Source: Thermosyntropha lipolytica DSM 11003 (GTDB lineage Bacteria; Bacillota; Syntrophomonadia; Syntrophomonadales; Syntrophomonadaceae). Taken from it: DNA of 64,000 nt. The translations under genes and the position numbers were made by a program. Each line of letters begins with the position of its first letter. Within the stretch, counting starts at the first letter, position 1. The DNA is taken from contig NZ_FQWY01000008.1 of the NCBI RefSeq assembly GCF_900129805.1, positions 17,263-81,262 on the forward strand, in the 5' to 3' direction. The notes below the pieces were generated by a model. The model had not been told where the DNA came from. It did not search any database and worked only from the letters and a program-made list of their open reading frames with translations. This document shows, piece after piece, positions 1 to 8,927 of this stretch.

Positions 1-70
1 ACACTAATTTATCTTGATATATTATAAAAATAATAGGTGGTTTTTGCAATCATGGGGATTTATGTATACA

Positions 71-625
71 TTAATTTTCTTCCCCGGCCTTTAATATTAT
101 GGATATTTTATTATTTTCTCCTAGTATGCCCTTTACCAGCTTCCTTATTTCACTTTCCTCTCCTTCGCTAAGGCCATCCCCCTTTATTACTATGCTAACT
201 CCTTCTGGCTGCAAGAAAACTACGCAATCAGCAAAACCTTTAGACCTTATCAGATTTTCTATTTTAAGCTCTTGCTCCATTTCTCTCGTTATCTGGACTA
301 TACGCAGAGAAGCGGCATCCTTTGCTTTTTTCTCGGTTTTTTCACTATTTATTATCTTCTCCAGCATTTCTATCTCCCGGCTGCGCATATTTTCCCGCAT
401 AAGCCTGTACGCAGCAAAAAAATCTTCCTTCTTTGCTTTCTTAGATGCCCTTGCTGCATCAGAAACTAAAGTCTGCCCCGCTACCTCGATATTTTTCTCA
501 ACTACTTCCACCTTATTATCCAGTTTATCCTGATGCCAGGCATACAGTTTGCCTGTACCGGAAATTAAAATTATTATGACCAGAAAACCCCAGATTAATT
601 TCTTAATATCTATCACCTTAATCAT
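71..625 (-). CDS. spoIIIAH: Stage III sporulation protein AH
   Basis: SpoIIIAH is the mother-cell ring component of the SpoIIIA-SpoIIQ channel across the two membranes around the forespore. The 184-residue protein has one N-terminal membrane segment (about residues 10-29), a Lys/Glu-rich helical stretch (about 35-125) and a C-terminal alpha/beta ring-building domain, the order expected for the family. It is the last gene of the spoIIIA operon; its ATG overlaps the stop of spoIIIAG as ATGA, so the two are translationally coupled. The 70 bases from its stop to the window edge show no clear terminator. Confidence 0.93.
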   Translation of the reverse strand: MIKVIDIKKLIWGFLVIIILISGTGKLYAWHQDKLDNKVEVVEKNIEVAGQTLVSDAARASKKAKKEDFFAAYRLMRENMRSREIEMLEKIINSEKTEKKAKDAASLRIVQITREMEQELKIENLIRSKGFADCVVFLQPEGVSIVIKGDGLSEGEESEIRKLVKGILGENNKISIILKAGEEN

Positions 626-1206
626 TTTCTCCCCTCCTGCATGGGCATTACTTTTACCTTATGAATAGGAACATCAAGTAAAGTAGCAGCCGCCCAGCTA
701 AGATCCTCCCTAACTCTGGCATCACCTGCTCCTTCGGCTACTACTAAAACCCCGACGACTTCCGGATTTTTATGTTCTATAAGCAGAGCACTGCCGGCAT
801 TAACAGCTATGTCCTGAGCAATATTGGTTTCACTGGTAACTTTTTTGCCTCCTCCACTATTCTCTTCATAATCTTTCTTCTCTTCCCTTACATTGGCCGC
901 ATAAGTTTTAACCCCATCTGAGCTCAAAGTTAAACTTACATCCACCTTTCCTGCTCCTTCAATCTGGGAAAGTATAGAAGCTAATTCTTCTTCCATCTGA
1001 GCTTTTACTCCTTTTACATCTTCTTGCTGGTAAACAGGTTCCGGAGGGGATACCGCATCATGCTGCCCTATATCAGTAACCGGCCATATAAGAGCGAGAA
1101 TCCCTATACATACTAAAATGACCAGCAGATACCTGCCTTTTCGCATCCATTCTTCCTTTATATTTGTTTCCCTGGTCTGAACACTTCGTACCCATTCACT
1201 AAGCAT
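622..1206 (-). CDS. spoIIIAG: Stage III sporulation protein AG
   Basis: SpoIIIAG forms a large ring in the intermembrane space of the engulfed forespore and is part of the SpoIIIA feeding-tube complex. The 194-residue protein has a short cytosolic N-terminus, one membrane segment (about residues 26-44, after RKGRY) and a soluble domain with the family-typical stretch containing ILSQIEGAGKVDVSLTL. The start chosen has a strong Shine-Dalgarno sequence (GAGGGGGG, 6 bases upstream). It overlaps spoIIIAF by one base (TAATG) and is coupled to spoIIIAH downstream. Confidence 0.93.
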   Translation of the reverse strand: MLSEWVRSVQTRETNIKEEWMRKGRYLLVILVCIGILALIWPVTDIGQHDAVSPPEPVYQQEDVKGVKAQMEEELASILSQIEGAGKVDVSLTLSSDGVKTYAANVREEKKDYEENSGGGKKVTSETNIAQDIAVNAGSALLIEHKNPEVVGVLVVAEGAGDARVREDLSWAAATLLDVPIHKVKVMPMQEGRK

Positions 1207-1793
1207 TATGAACCCCCCTCAAATTCAATTTGTATGTAATCTTCTGCTAGGCCATACAGATTTTGGATAATGCTGGTTATCTTCTTTTTTACTACTTCCT
1301 CATCAGCTTTATCCTTACGGCCATTATGCTGGCCAGCAAAAACCCCAGCTCTTGCTTTTTCCTCCGCTTCCCCTTTTCTAGACCTCACTATTATATGCAC
1401 CTTTTCTAATCTTCCTTCATCACTTATATAAGCCCTGGTGGTTACATCTTCTACTTCGGGAAGCATTAAGGCAACCGCGCTTATCTGTCCCTGAATCTTT
1501 TCTCCTACCACTGTACTGCTTTGTTTTCTGATCTCTTCATTTAAATTGTTCCCTTTAGCAAGTATTTCCCGGTTATCTATATATTTTTCAGTATAATCCC
1601 ACATGCTCACCTTCACCTCCTGATTTTTAAAAATAAAAGTCAGAGCAGGATTTAATACCGATATGAGAATAAAGAGCCCTACGGTAAAACGTACAAAAGG
1701 CTTAAGCCTGCCTTCGGGAAGTAAAATCTCCAAAAAACTAGTAAGAATTATAATCACCAGAATATTTTTTACTATACCTGCCAGTACCGACAT
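1206..1793 (-). CDS. spoIIIAF: Stage III sporulation protein AF
   Basis: SpoIIIAF is a membrane subunit of the SpoIIIA complex. From the chosen ATG (MSVLAGIVKNI..., 195 residues) it has two hydrophobic segments in the first 65 residues followed by a soluble domain, as in the family. An in-frame TTG at 1832 would add 13 residues, but the ATG at 1793 follows a G-rich Shine-Dalgarno (AGGGGG) and matches where homologues start. It sits between spoIIIAE (45 bases upstream) and spoIIIAG. Confidence 0.9.
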   Translation of the reverse strand: MSVLAGIVKNILVIIILTSFLEILLPEGRLKPFVRFTVGLFILISVLNPALTFIFKNQEVKVSMWDYTEKYIDNREILAKGNNLNEEIRKQSSTVVGEKIQGQISAVALMLPEVEDVTTRAYISDEGRLEKVHIIVRSRKGEAEEKARAGVFAGQHNGRKDKADEEVVKKKITSIIQNLYGLAEDYIQIEFEGGS

Positions 1794-1837
1794 ATCCCCC
1801 TGCCCCTCGTTCTTTATTAGTCCATAAAGCAAAAATC

Positions 1838-3034
1838 TTATCTTACCATAGCATAATTGGATAATGAAGCCACGATAACTATCATGATTAAAAACATCAA
1901 AGAAACAGCAGCTACCGCAGACATCATCAAAAACAGGTGGGCACTCATAATCTCCAGAATGGTAGCTGTACGTCCATCTCCTAAAGGCTCGGCTAAAGCA
2001 GAAGCAATTTTATATATAAGAGCTATAACAGCTATTTTTAGAACCGGAAATAAAACGATACCTAGTATAATAAGCACTCCATAAACAGTTACCGCCTGTT
2101 TTAAAAGCACTATATAGCCGGCTGCTACTTCCAGGGTATCGGAAAACATTTTTCCTACCACGGGAATCGCATTATCAGTTATAAACTTGGTGGTGCGCAA
2201 AGTAACCTTATCTAAAACCGAAGCATAAAGTGCCTTTAAGGTAAATATGCCGACAAAAACGGTTAAAAACAAACCCAGAGCCAGCTGGGCCACCTGGGTA
2301 AAAAACTTGGCCATGCGGGCTACCTTAAGGCTATCCGTCATATTGTTAATCAGGTGCAAAAGAGCAGACATAATAATTAAGGGAAAAACTATGTTTTTTA
2401 TAGCATTGGCAAAAAAACTGGTTGCTCCCATAACCAGGGGGAATATCATGACCGAAGTATTTATATTCCCCAGTCCAGCTACCAGAACAGCCATCTGGGG
2501 GAGCAGGCCCACCATGAAAGACACCATATTATTCACCGTTGTTAATCCTATATCTAAAACCAGCTTAAAAGACCCCAGAGCTATGGCGCAAAGAGCCAGA
2601 AAACAAGCCATATAAGCTATCTGTCCTATACCGGAAGCAAAAGAGGTCTGCAGGTTTATAAGCAAAGCTGATAAAACCGCCAAAAGCAAAAGTTTGCCCA
2701 AAAGTCCTGTATTAGCTTTTATTTCCTTAAACAAATACCCGGTTATGCTGTTTATCAATTCCTTGTAATCAAACTTCCATTCCCCTTTAATAAAGGCTAT
2801 TACCCAGTCTTTAACCGTTTTGTTTTCCAGATAAGAGTTTATTTCCCCATCAATCTTCTTTTTGTATTCCTCCAGCACAGTAAAATCTAAACTTTCTACC
2901 GCCTGGCTGACAGAAAAAACCTCGATATCAGCTTCAGAAGCACAGGCATTTCTATCCGGGCTTAAAAAGATAATACATAATAATATCCAGATAAAAACCG
3001 CTTTTTTAAGTAACCCCGCATACTCACCCAGCAA
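1838..3034 (-). CDS. spoIIIAE: Stage III sporulation protein AE
   Basis: SpoIIIAE is the large polytopic membrane protein of the SpoIIIA channel, thought to be its transmembrane core. The 398 residues contain an N-terminal signal-like hydrophobic segment (to about residue 32), a soluble stretch, then about seven or eight membrane segments from about residue 110 to the end. Initiation is at a TTG codon with an ideal AGGAGG eight bases upstream; no better ATG is present. It lies 53 bases downstream of spoIIIAD in the operon. Confidence 0.93.
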   Translation of the reverse strand: MLGEYAGLLKKAVFIWILLCIIFLSPDRNACASEADIEVFSVSQAVESLDFTVLEEYKKKIDGEINSYLENKTVKDWVIAFIKGEWKFDYKELINSITGYLFKEIKANTGLLGKLLLLAVLSALLINLQTSFASGIGQIAYMACFLALCAIALGSFKLVLDIGLTTVNNMVSFMVGLLPQMAVLVAGLGNINTSVMIFPLVMGATSFFANAIKNIVFPLIIMSALLHLINNMTDSLKVARMAKFFTQVAQLALGLFLTVFVGIFTLKALYASVLDKVTLRTTKFITDNAIPVVGKMFSDTLEVAAGYIVLLKQAVTVYGVLIILGIVLFPVLKIAVIALIYKIASALAEPLGDGRTATILEIMSAHLFLMMSAVAAVSLMFLIMIVIVASLSNYAMVR

Positions 3035-3087
3035 ACAAATATCCTCCTCAATTAAAGCTTTTATATAAAGGTGTCATCATAAAACTT

Positions 3088-3477
3088 TTATTTAGGTATA
3101 AGCTCCATGAGAGATTCCAGGATGGCAATCATAATAGGAAGAGCTAAAACGGCTATGATAATCTTGGAAGCAAACTCTACCTTTTTGGCAACAGCCTGTT
3201 CCCCGGCATCCTGACATATGGCAGCCGCAAATTCACCCAGATAAGCAACACCGAGAATTTTTAAAATAGTGCCGAGAAAAAAATTATTGATTTCCGCCTT
3301 GCGGCTTATCTCCTGCATCACATCGATAATAGCGGACATTTTTTCCATCATAAGCGTAAATATAACTACACTGAAAACTATGCTTAAAACTACAGCCATA
3401 ACTGGTTTTTCCTGGCGCAGGATAAGGAGAAAGAGGGTAGTTATAAGGGCCAGTCCAACAATCCGGGCAATTTCCAA
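3088..3477 (-). CDS. spoIIIAD: Stage III sporulation protein AD
   Basis: SpoIIIAD is a small integral membrane protein of the SpoIIIA complex. The 129 residues are almost entirely hydrophobic helices with a short charged loop (around residues 65-75, SRKAEINNFF). The start is TTG, preceded by AAGGAG at eight bases. Length and operon position match the family. Confidence 0.92.
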   Translation of the reverse strand: MEIARIVGLALITTLFLLILRQEKPVMAVVLSIVFSVVIFTLMMEKMSAIIDVMQEISRKAEINNFFLGTILKILGVAYLGEFAAAICQDAGEQAVAKKVEFASKIIIAVLALPIMIAILESLMELIPK

Positions 3478-3526
3478 TCGTATCGCTCCTTTTCCTTTTT
3501 AATAGAAGTTAGAGCAGGGAACTGCT

Positions 3527-3721
3527 CTAAAGATTAAAAACAGAACGTACCACGGTAAAGAGCTGGTTCATCAGCTGAACTACTATTATAAGTACCACCA
3601 CTACTCCGGCTAAAGTCAGCATCTCAGCCTGTTCTTCTTTTTTGGCCTGTTTTAGAACTATCGAAAGTACGGATATTAAAATACCGATACCCGCAATGCG
3701 AAAAATAATCTCAATATTCAT
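3527..3721 (-). CDS. spoIIIAC: Stage III sporulation protein AC
   Basis: SpoIIIAC is a very small membrane protein (64 residues, two membrane helices separated by the charged loop KQAKKEEQ), as in other spore formers. It has a clear AGGAGG upstream of its ATG and lies between spoIIIAB and spoIIIAD in the conserved operon order. Confidence 0.92.
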   Translation of the reverse strand: MNIEIIFRIAGIGILISVLSIVLKQAKKEEQAEMLTLAGVVVVLIIVVQLMNQLFTVVRSVFNL

Positions 3722-3745
3722 ATAAAACCTCCTTATTCTATCGGT

Positions 3746-4270
3746 TTATATAAAAAGCAAAACCAGCAAAGCTCCCAAAATAAAACCTCCATATGACCAT
3801 AACTTCCCCCCGGTTTGTGCTTCTTCCCGCGCTTTCTGTTCTATTATTTTCAGCTCTTCCTGCAGCAGGGCTAAAAATTTGTGCTGTTCATAAGTATCAG
3901 ACATGCCTATTTGCATAGCTACCGTTTTTAAAAGTTCTATATCCTCAGGCTTCAGGCTCGATATCTTCTGGAGTTCTTTAAGCCCAGTCATCCAGGCTTC
4001 GGCAGCCGTCACCCCTGCTTTTTTATCCAGCCTTTCGCTGCAGGCAAGAAAAAAACAGGATAAAGGAGGTGCACAAAAATAAGCTGTTTTCTTAAAAGCT
4101 GAGCTTAAAGGGGTATGCATGTAGGTAATCTCTTTTTCCAGGAAATTTAAAGCCAGGCGCAAATTTTTAAGCTCTTCAACTCTTTGCGCCAGCCTTCTGG
4201 CCCCCATTAACCCCCATAAACCTGAGCCGGCTATAACTAATACTATGCCCGCTGCTTTCAGCCACCCCAT
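3746..4270 (-). CDS. spoIIIAB: Stage III sporulation protein AB
   Basis: SpoIIIAB is a membrane-anchored helical protein that binds the SpoIIIAA ATPase. The 174 residues have a membrane segment at each end (about 5-22 and 157-173) with a cytosolic helical domain between, which contains the family signature ITYMHTPLSSAF. Its ATG overlaps the spoIIIAA stop (TGATG), indicating coupled translation. Confidence 0.92.
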   Translation of the reverse strand: MGWLKAAGIVLVIAGSGLWGLMGARRLAQRVEELKNLRLALNFLEKEITYMHTPLSSAFKKTAYFCAPPLSCFFLACSERLDKKAGVTAAEAWMTGLKELQKISSLKPEDIELLKTVAMQIGMSDTYEQHKFLALLQEELKIIEQKAREEAQTGGKLWSYGGFILGALLVLLFI

Positions 4271-5229
4271 CAGTCATCCCACCTGTAAACTGCTTCTACC
4301 GTACCAGGTCCCTGGCGTCTGGAAAGCACTACTCCCCGGCCAAAGCTTTTCGACTTTAAAAGCTCTTTAAATAAAACTCTTCTTTCCAGTTCCTCAATAT
4401 TACGGGCATGAACAGTAGCAATAACTGCTACCCCGGCATTAATACATTCATATATAGAGGCTATATCTTCTTCCCTTCCTATTTCATCAGTAACTATTAC
4501 TTCCGGGGATAGAGAGCGTATAGCCATCATCATCCCCAAAGCTTTGGGGCAGGCATCCAATACATCAGTCCTTACTCCCACTTCTAACTGGGGAACCCCT
4601 TGATAACATCCTGCTATTTCCGATCTTTCATCAATTATGACTACATTATGGGGAAAAGGGATATGGATACCGTCGGCTATCATACGGGCTAAATCCCTTA
4701 AAATAGTAGTTTTTCCACAGCGCGGAGGAGAAATAAGCAAGGTGTTTACTATCTGGCCGTTCTTGTCTATAAGATAAGGAAGAAGCCCTTTCGCACATCC
4801 TTTAATCTCCCGGGCCACCCGAAAACAAATACTGGAAAAATTTTTGAGTATACATATATTATTTCCTTTGTAAACTACCTGTCCGGCCAGTCCTACTCTA
4901 TGACCGCCGGGAATAGTTATAAACCCCTTTTTTATATCTTCCTCAAAAGCATAGAGGGAATTATCACTTATAGAAGCAATACTGCGATATATATCTTCTC
5001 CCTCCACCACATAAGCATCATCCAGGCGAGTCGTTATTTCCCCCCTGCGGTTTATCGTGTAATCTCTGTCCCCTATCTTTAAAATAAGCGGGCTTTTTAT
5101 TCTCAGTCTTATCTCCTCCAGACCGGCAAAAAACTTATCATCCTTACCCCAGAGGAGCTTTGCTATACCAGGAGCAAGATAGGGCAATATTTCGCGTTTA
5201 ATTATCCGGGCATCTTTTTCTTCTCTCAT
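4270..5229 (-). CDS. spoIIIAA: Stage III sporulation protein AA, secretion-type ATPase
   Basis: SpoIIIAA is the cytosolic ATPase of the SpoIIIA complex and resembles type II/IV secretion ATPases. The chosen start (MREEKDARIIKRE..., 319 residues) has AGAGGTG nine bases upstream and gives the normal family length; an ATG at 5304 would add 25 residues without a good ribosome site. Walker A (SPPRCGKTT) is near residue 170 and Walker B (VVIIDERSE) near 200, followed by the DEIGREED stretch. It is the first gene of the operon, downstream of the terminator at 5317-5349. I could not identify a convincing sigma-E promoter in the short gap. Confidence 0.93.
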   Translation of the reverse strand: MREEKDARIIKREILPYLAPGIAKLLWGKDDKFFAGLEEIRLRIKSPLILKIGDRDYTINRRGEITTRLDDAYVVEGEDIYRSIASISDNSLYAFEEDIKKGFITIPGGHRVGLAGQVVYKGNNICILKNFSSICFRVAREIKGCAKGLLPYLIDKNGQIVNTLLISPPRCGKTTILRDLARMIADGIHIPFPHNVVIIDERSEIAGCYQGVPQLEVGVRTDVLDACPKALGMMMAIRSLSPEVIVTDEIGREEDIASIYECINAGVAVIATVHARNIEELERRVLFKELLKSKSFGRGVVLSRRQGPGTVEAVYRWDD

Positions 5230-5316
5230 CTCTTTCACCACCTCTGCTCTAAATAAATATTGGAGAAAGGCGCAAATTATTCCATGTAATATACCCGGCA
5301 TCATTTTTAAGCAGGC

Positions 5317-5349
5317 AAAAAAAAAAACAGACTGCTTTTACCCAGTCTG
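5317..5349 (-). terminator. Intrinsic terminator of the sugar/transport operon
   Basis: On the minus strand a 7-bp stem CAGACTG/CAGTCTG with an 8-base loop (5328-5349) is followed by an unbroken run of T (A-run at 5317-5327 on the plus strand). It lies just after the membrane glycosyltransferase stop at 5377 and before spoIIIAA, so it ends the nine-gene operon upstream. Confidence 0.88.
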
Positions 5350-5376
5350 GTTTCCCCAAAGCCTAAAGGCAAATTA

Positions 5377-7353
5377 TCATTTTATGACCTTAAATATAAC
5401 TACTTCGCTGTTTTCAAAACACTTAACTAACAAACCTTCCCCCTTAAACCTTAATCTCTGTCTCGCTTTTTTATCAACTATAAGATAATCCACATCATAC
5501 TTGTGTATGATGCGGGCAGCAGTTTTCTCATCACGGGTGAAGTACAGCAAGGTCATATCTGCATACCTCTTTTCCGCTTCTTTTTGCCGCTCAAGGGACA
5601 TATACTGCCATCCTTCCACCAGGATGCGCCTCTCGCTAAAGGCAGAATAATAAAAAAACCTTGCATTATCCGGAGTCAGCAAAAAGGCACGGCGGGCAGC
5701 TATAACCGCATCTTTTTCCGTATGGTCCCGCAAAAAAACCAGGCCTTCATAAAGCCCTTCCGTCAAAGGCTTACTGCTTAAAGCTGCCAGCTTACCATTT
5801 ATTCTGGCAGTGTCATTAACCATACCTATGGTGTCCGCAAAAGATATAAATAGTAAAATCATGACTATAAACCTGAGCGTCCTGCCTTTTTCCCCTTTTA
5901 CGGTTTTATAAATATAGGCTGATGCCATAAGATTAAGGCATATATAGCCTACAAATAAAAAATAATACTGGGAGGTTCCGCGATAGCTCAACAAATAAGC
6001 AGGTATAAAGCTTACCAGGATCGTAGCTGCCAGGAAGAAGCGGTCAGGAGATAGGCTTTTATTTTTTATAAGCTCCTTTATCCCATCAACATAAGCCAGG
6101 AGTCGGAAACTGAAGAACAGCAACAGATATACCGGTATAAAAAAGATCACCATCCATACAGTATCTAGCTTAAAAATTTGCTCATATACTTTATAAATAT
6201 GAGTATTGTAAACTATCTCCAGGGGAAACAGCTTTATCCCTTCCCCCCCTGGAGTTAGGCCATATATGTAAAAATAAACAGCGAAAAAAATAACCAGGCT
6301 GCCTGAGCATAAGATAACAGTCTTCTTAAGACCAGACTTATCCTTCCCCAGCATATAATAAGCACAGGTTAAAGCTAATCCAGCAAATATTACCGGAAAA
6401 AAGCTGCCTTTAGCTCCACTTAAAACCCCGGTGAGGATCAGAAGTAAAAAAAGGCTGCCTTCATCTTTTAAATAGGCTTTCAGCTCGATGAGAAAGAAAA
6501 GACACACAAGGGAAGCTAGCAAAAAAGTAGGGCTAAAAAAGAGGTTTTTCAAAAAGATATTATAAGGGTGGGAAAGTAAAGCGGTACCGGCTGTTAGAAA
6601 AACAGCTGCACTTATAAGACCTATCTCTTTTCGGCCATACCACCTGCTGCCTGCAAAGTAGGCTCCGAGCATACATAAGTACAGTAAAAAAGGAACCACC
6701 AGCCGGAAAAACAGAACTGGTATGGAAATACCGGTAAGATAAGAAAAAAAAGCGGTTAAAACATAGAAAAATATATGATAGTGAAAAGGAAAACCAGCCA
6801 GCCTGGGATCCTGGGGAGGCCAGTGGTTTAAAATTTCGGCTATATTTCCTATATGCCAGGGATAGTCTACACTGTAAATAATATCACCCTGTCCAGGTAA
6901 AAGATTAGGGCTAAAATATATTTTGGCGGTTAAAACTAAAAGCCCCATTAAAAGCAGGAGCCAGCCTGCCTCATACTTATCTAAAGGTTTAGACAAAAGC
7001 CGGGTGCATAAAGCAACATCTTTTCTCAACCAGGAACTGCTAATATACCTTAAAACGAGCAGAGCAAAAAAGAAATACAAAAAAGGCTTAATCTGGAGAG
7101 CCGCAAAAGCTATATAGCAAAATATGTCCAGAGCTATGCCCACTACCAGAGCTAAGGCCAGTTTATACCAGCCTCTATAGTGATCATGAGCTATGACATT
7201 TACCAGAAGCAAGCCGGGTATAAAGGCAGCCAGAAAAACCGCCACAGCAAATTTTAAAATATCACTGCCGGCTACACCGTAAAAATTTAATACCAGCACA
7301 TTTAAAGCTAACCACAAGATGACTGCTATTTTGCCCTGTATCTTCGGTTTCAT
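5377..7353 (-). CDS. GT-C-type polytopic membrane glycosyltransferase (putative)
   Basis: A 658-residue membrane protein with about 12 hydrophobic segments, a first extracytoplasmic loop carrying acidic/aromatic residues (SVDYPWHIGN, about residue 165) and a soluble C-terminal domain (about the last 140 residues). This is the architecture of GT-C enzymes, which transfer sugars from polyprenyl-phosphate carriers outside the membrane; no specific family was recognised. The start was placed at MKPKIQGK, which has AGAGGAAG upstream, one base after the ABC ATPase stop. It is the last gene of the operon that makes and lipid-loads a TDP-amino sugar, so a role as the final transferase is inferred from context, with the acceptor unknown. 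Confidence 0.7.
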   Translation of the reverse strand: MKPKIQGKIAVILWLALNVLVLNFYGVAGSDILKFAVAVFLAAFIPGLLLVNVIAHDHYRGWYKLALALVVGIALDIFCYIAFAALQIKPFLYFFFALLVLRYISSSWLRKDVALCTRLLSKPLDKYEAGWLLLLMGLLVLTAKIYFSPNLLPGQGDIIYSVDYPWHIGNIAEILNHWPPQDPRLAGFPFHYHIFFYVLTAFFSYLTGISIPVLFFRLVVPFLLYLCMLGAYFAGSRWYGRKEIGLISAAVFLTAGTALLSHPYNIFLKNLFFSPTFLLASLVCLFFLIELKAYLKDEGSLFLLLILTGVLSGAKGSFFPVIFAGLALTCAYYMLGKDKSGLKKTVILCSGSLVIFFAVYFYIYGLTPGGEGIKLFPLEIVYNTHIYKVYEQIFKLDTVWMVIFFIPVYLLLFFSFRLLAYVDGIKELIKNKSLSPDRFFLAATILVSFIPAYLLSYRGTSQYYFLFVGYICLNLMASAYIYKTVKGEKGRTLRFIVMILLFISFADTIGMVNDTARINGKLAALSSKPLTEGLYEGLVFLRDHTEKDAVIAARRAFLLTPDNARFFYYSAFSERRILVEGWQYMSLERQKEAEKRYADMTLLYFTRDEKTAARIIHKYDVDYLIVDKKARQRLRFKGEGLLVKCFENSEVVIFKVIK

Positions 7354-7354
7354 C

Positions 7355-8122
7355 TTAGTTCTTCCTCTTTTCTGCCTGCCATCTTGAACTGCGTACCTGT
7401 TCGTATAAAAAATCCCACATCCGGGCAAAACCCGGCATACCAGGGCGGCGGGGACGCTGCAGCTTATTTTCCACGATCATTTTTATATCTCCATCTTCAG
7501 TCATCACCAGTATGCGATCTGCCAGGATAATAGCTTCATCCACCGCATGGGTCACAAAAATCACCGTCGGTTTTAAAGAGTTCCATATTCGCAAAAGCTC
7601 CTCCTGCAGTATCTCCCTATTTTGCGCATCCAGGCTGGCAAAAGGTTCATCGAGAAGAAGAATCTGCGGCTGTAAAGCCAGTGCCCGGGCCAGAGCTGCC
7701 CTCTGTTTCATCCCTCCGGAAAGCTGGTGTGGATAATAGTTTTCATAACCTTTCAAGCCTACCATTTCTATATAAAAATCAGCCCTCTCCCGGCGCTCAC
7801 CGCGTGCCATGCCGTTTATCTTAAGCGGATATTCGACATTTCCTCTTACCGTCTGCCAGGCAAAAAGCTGGTCAAAAGTTTGAAAAACCATAATGCGGTC
7901 AGGTCCGGGACCTGTTATTTCTTCCCCCTGGAGCAGAATCCTGCCGCCAGATACCTTCTCATAACCGCCGATCATGCGCAAAAGGGTAGTTTTTCCACAG
8001 CCCGAAGGCCCTAAAATACAGAAAAATTCTCCTTGGCTCACCTGAAAGCTTATACCTTTCAGCACTTCATGCCGAAAATTCTCCCGGAGATAAACTTTTA
8101 CCACCTCTTGCAGTTCCAGCAT
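7355..8122 (-). CDS. ABC transporter ATP-binding protein, SsuB/TauB type
   Basis: ATPase of a nitrate/sulfonate/taurine-family importer. Visible are Walker A GPSGCGKTT (about residue 37), the signature LSGGMKQR, Walker B ILLLDEPF and the switch region VTHAVDEA. The start MLELQEVVKVY (255 residues) has GGAGG nine bases upstream; an ATG at 8155 lacks a ribosome site and would overlap the permease gene. It follows the permease and solute-binding genes closely and is followed after one base by the GT-C gene. The substrate cannot be read from the sequence. Confidence 0.9.
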   Translation of the reverse strand: MLELQEVVKVYLRENFRHEVLKGISFQVSQGEFFCILGPSGCGKTTLLRMIGGYEKVSGGRILLQGEEITGPGPDRIMVFQTFDQLFAWQTVRGNVEYPLKINGMARGERRERADFYIEMVGLKGYENYYPHQLSGGMKQRAALARALALQPQILLLDEPFASLDAQNREILQEELLRIWNSLKPTVIFVTHAVDEAIILADRILVMTEDGDIKMIVENKLQRPRRPGMPGFARMWDFLYEQVRSSRWQAEKRKN

Positions 8123-8139
8123 CCCACCTGGCCTCCTGT

Positions 8140-8925
8140 TTATACCATTCCCCATTTTTTTATCGTCATCTTTTCTAAAATATTAAAAAACAATTCTTCC
8201 ACCAGTATACCTATAATAACAATAGCCAGCAGAGCAGCAAAAGTACCGGCTATGTCGAAATAATACCGGGTCATATAAATATGCCAGCCCAACCCACCTG
8301 CTGTACCTGAAGCCGCCCCAAAAACCATCTCCGCGGCAATTACTGCCCTCCAGGCCCTGGCCCATCCGATTTTCAGCCCGGATATAAAATAGGGCAGAGA
8401 ACTAGGCAGGATCACTCCCCCTAAAAGCCTTATCCCTTTTAAGCCAAAGCTTCGTCCCAGCTCAAGGTAAATTGAGGGTACCGATCTAAAACCAGTCTTT
8501 AAATTTACTACCATAGGCCAGATAACCGAATGGAGTATGATAAAAAGTATGCTGGTCTCCCCTATGCCAAACCAGAGAATAGCTACCGGCAGCAAGGCTA
8601 TACCCGGCAGAGGATGTAAAATAGAATTCAAAACATCTACCAGATCTTCTACCCAACGGGAAGATACAGCACCAAAGCTCAAAACTACTGTTATAGCCAG
8701 AGATAAAAAAAGTCCTTTCAGGATAAGCTGCAGGGAATAACAGGTTTTTTCCAGCAAAAGGCCATCTGTAAGCTCCTGCCAAAAAACCAGCAATATCTTG
8801 GAAAAAGGCGGAAACAGGGTAGGTTCAAAAATCCCGCTCCGGGAGATTAACTCCCAGAGCAGAAGCAAAAGCAAAAGCCAAAATAATTTACTTAAAAGCC
8901 GGTTGGCAAACATCCGCTTCGCCAA
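8140..8925 (-). CDS. ABC transporter permease, SsuC/TauC type
   Basis: A 261-residue permease with about six membrane segments and the cytoplasmic coupling motif (AWRAVIAAEMVFG...G near residues 195-215) of the binding-protein-dependent transport family used for sulfonates, taurine, nitrate and thiamine precursors. It starts two bases after the solute-binding protein gene and precedes the ATPase, a normal SsuACB-like order. Confidence 0.9.
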   Translation of the reverse strand: MAKRMFANRLLSKLFWLLLLLLLWELISRSGIFEPTLFPPFSKILLVFWQELTDGLLLEKTCYSLQLILKGLFLSLAITVVLSFGAVSSRWVEDLVDVLNSILHPLPGIALLPVAILWFGIGETSILFIILHSVIWPMVVNLKTGFRSVPSIYLELGRSFGLKGIRLLGGVILPSSLPYFISGLKIGWARAWRAVIAAEMVFGAASGTAGGLGWHIYMTRYYFDIAGTFAALLAIVIIGILVEELFFNILEKMTIKKWGMV

Positions 8926-8927
8926 AT

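Noticed and set aside
5230..5316. Sigma-E promoter for spoIIIA
   Set aside because: A CATGGAAT sequence loosely resembles a sigma-E -10, but no matching -35 at the right distance could be found.
8486..8782. A second minus-strand open frame inside the ABC permease gene
   Set aside because: It is out of frame with a clear permease and lacks a start context; a shadow of the real gene.
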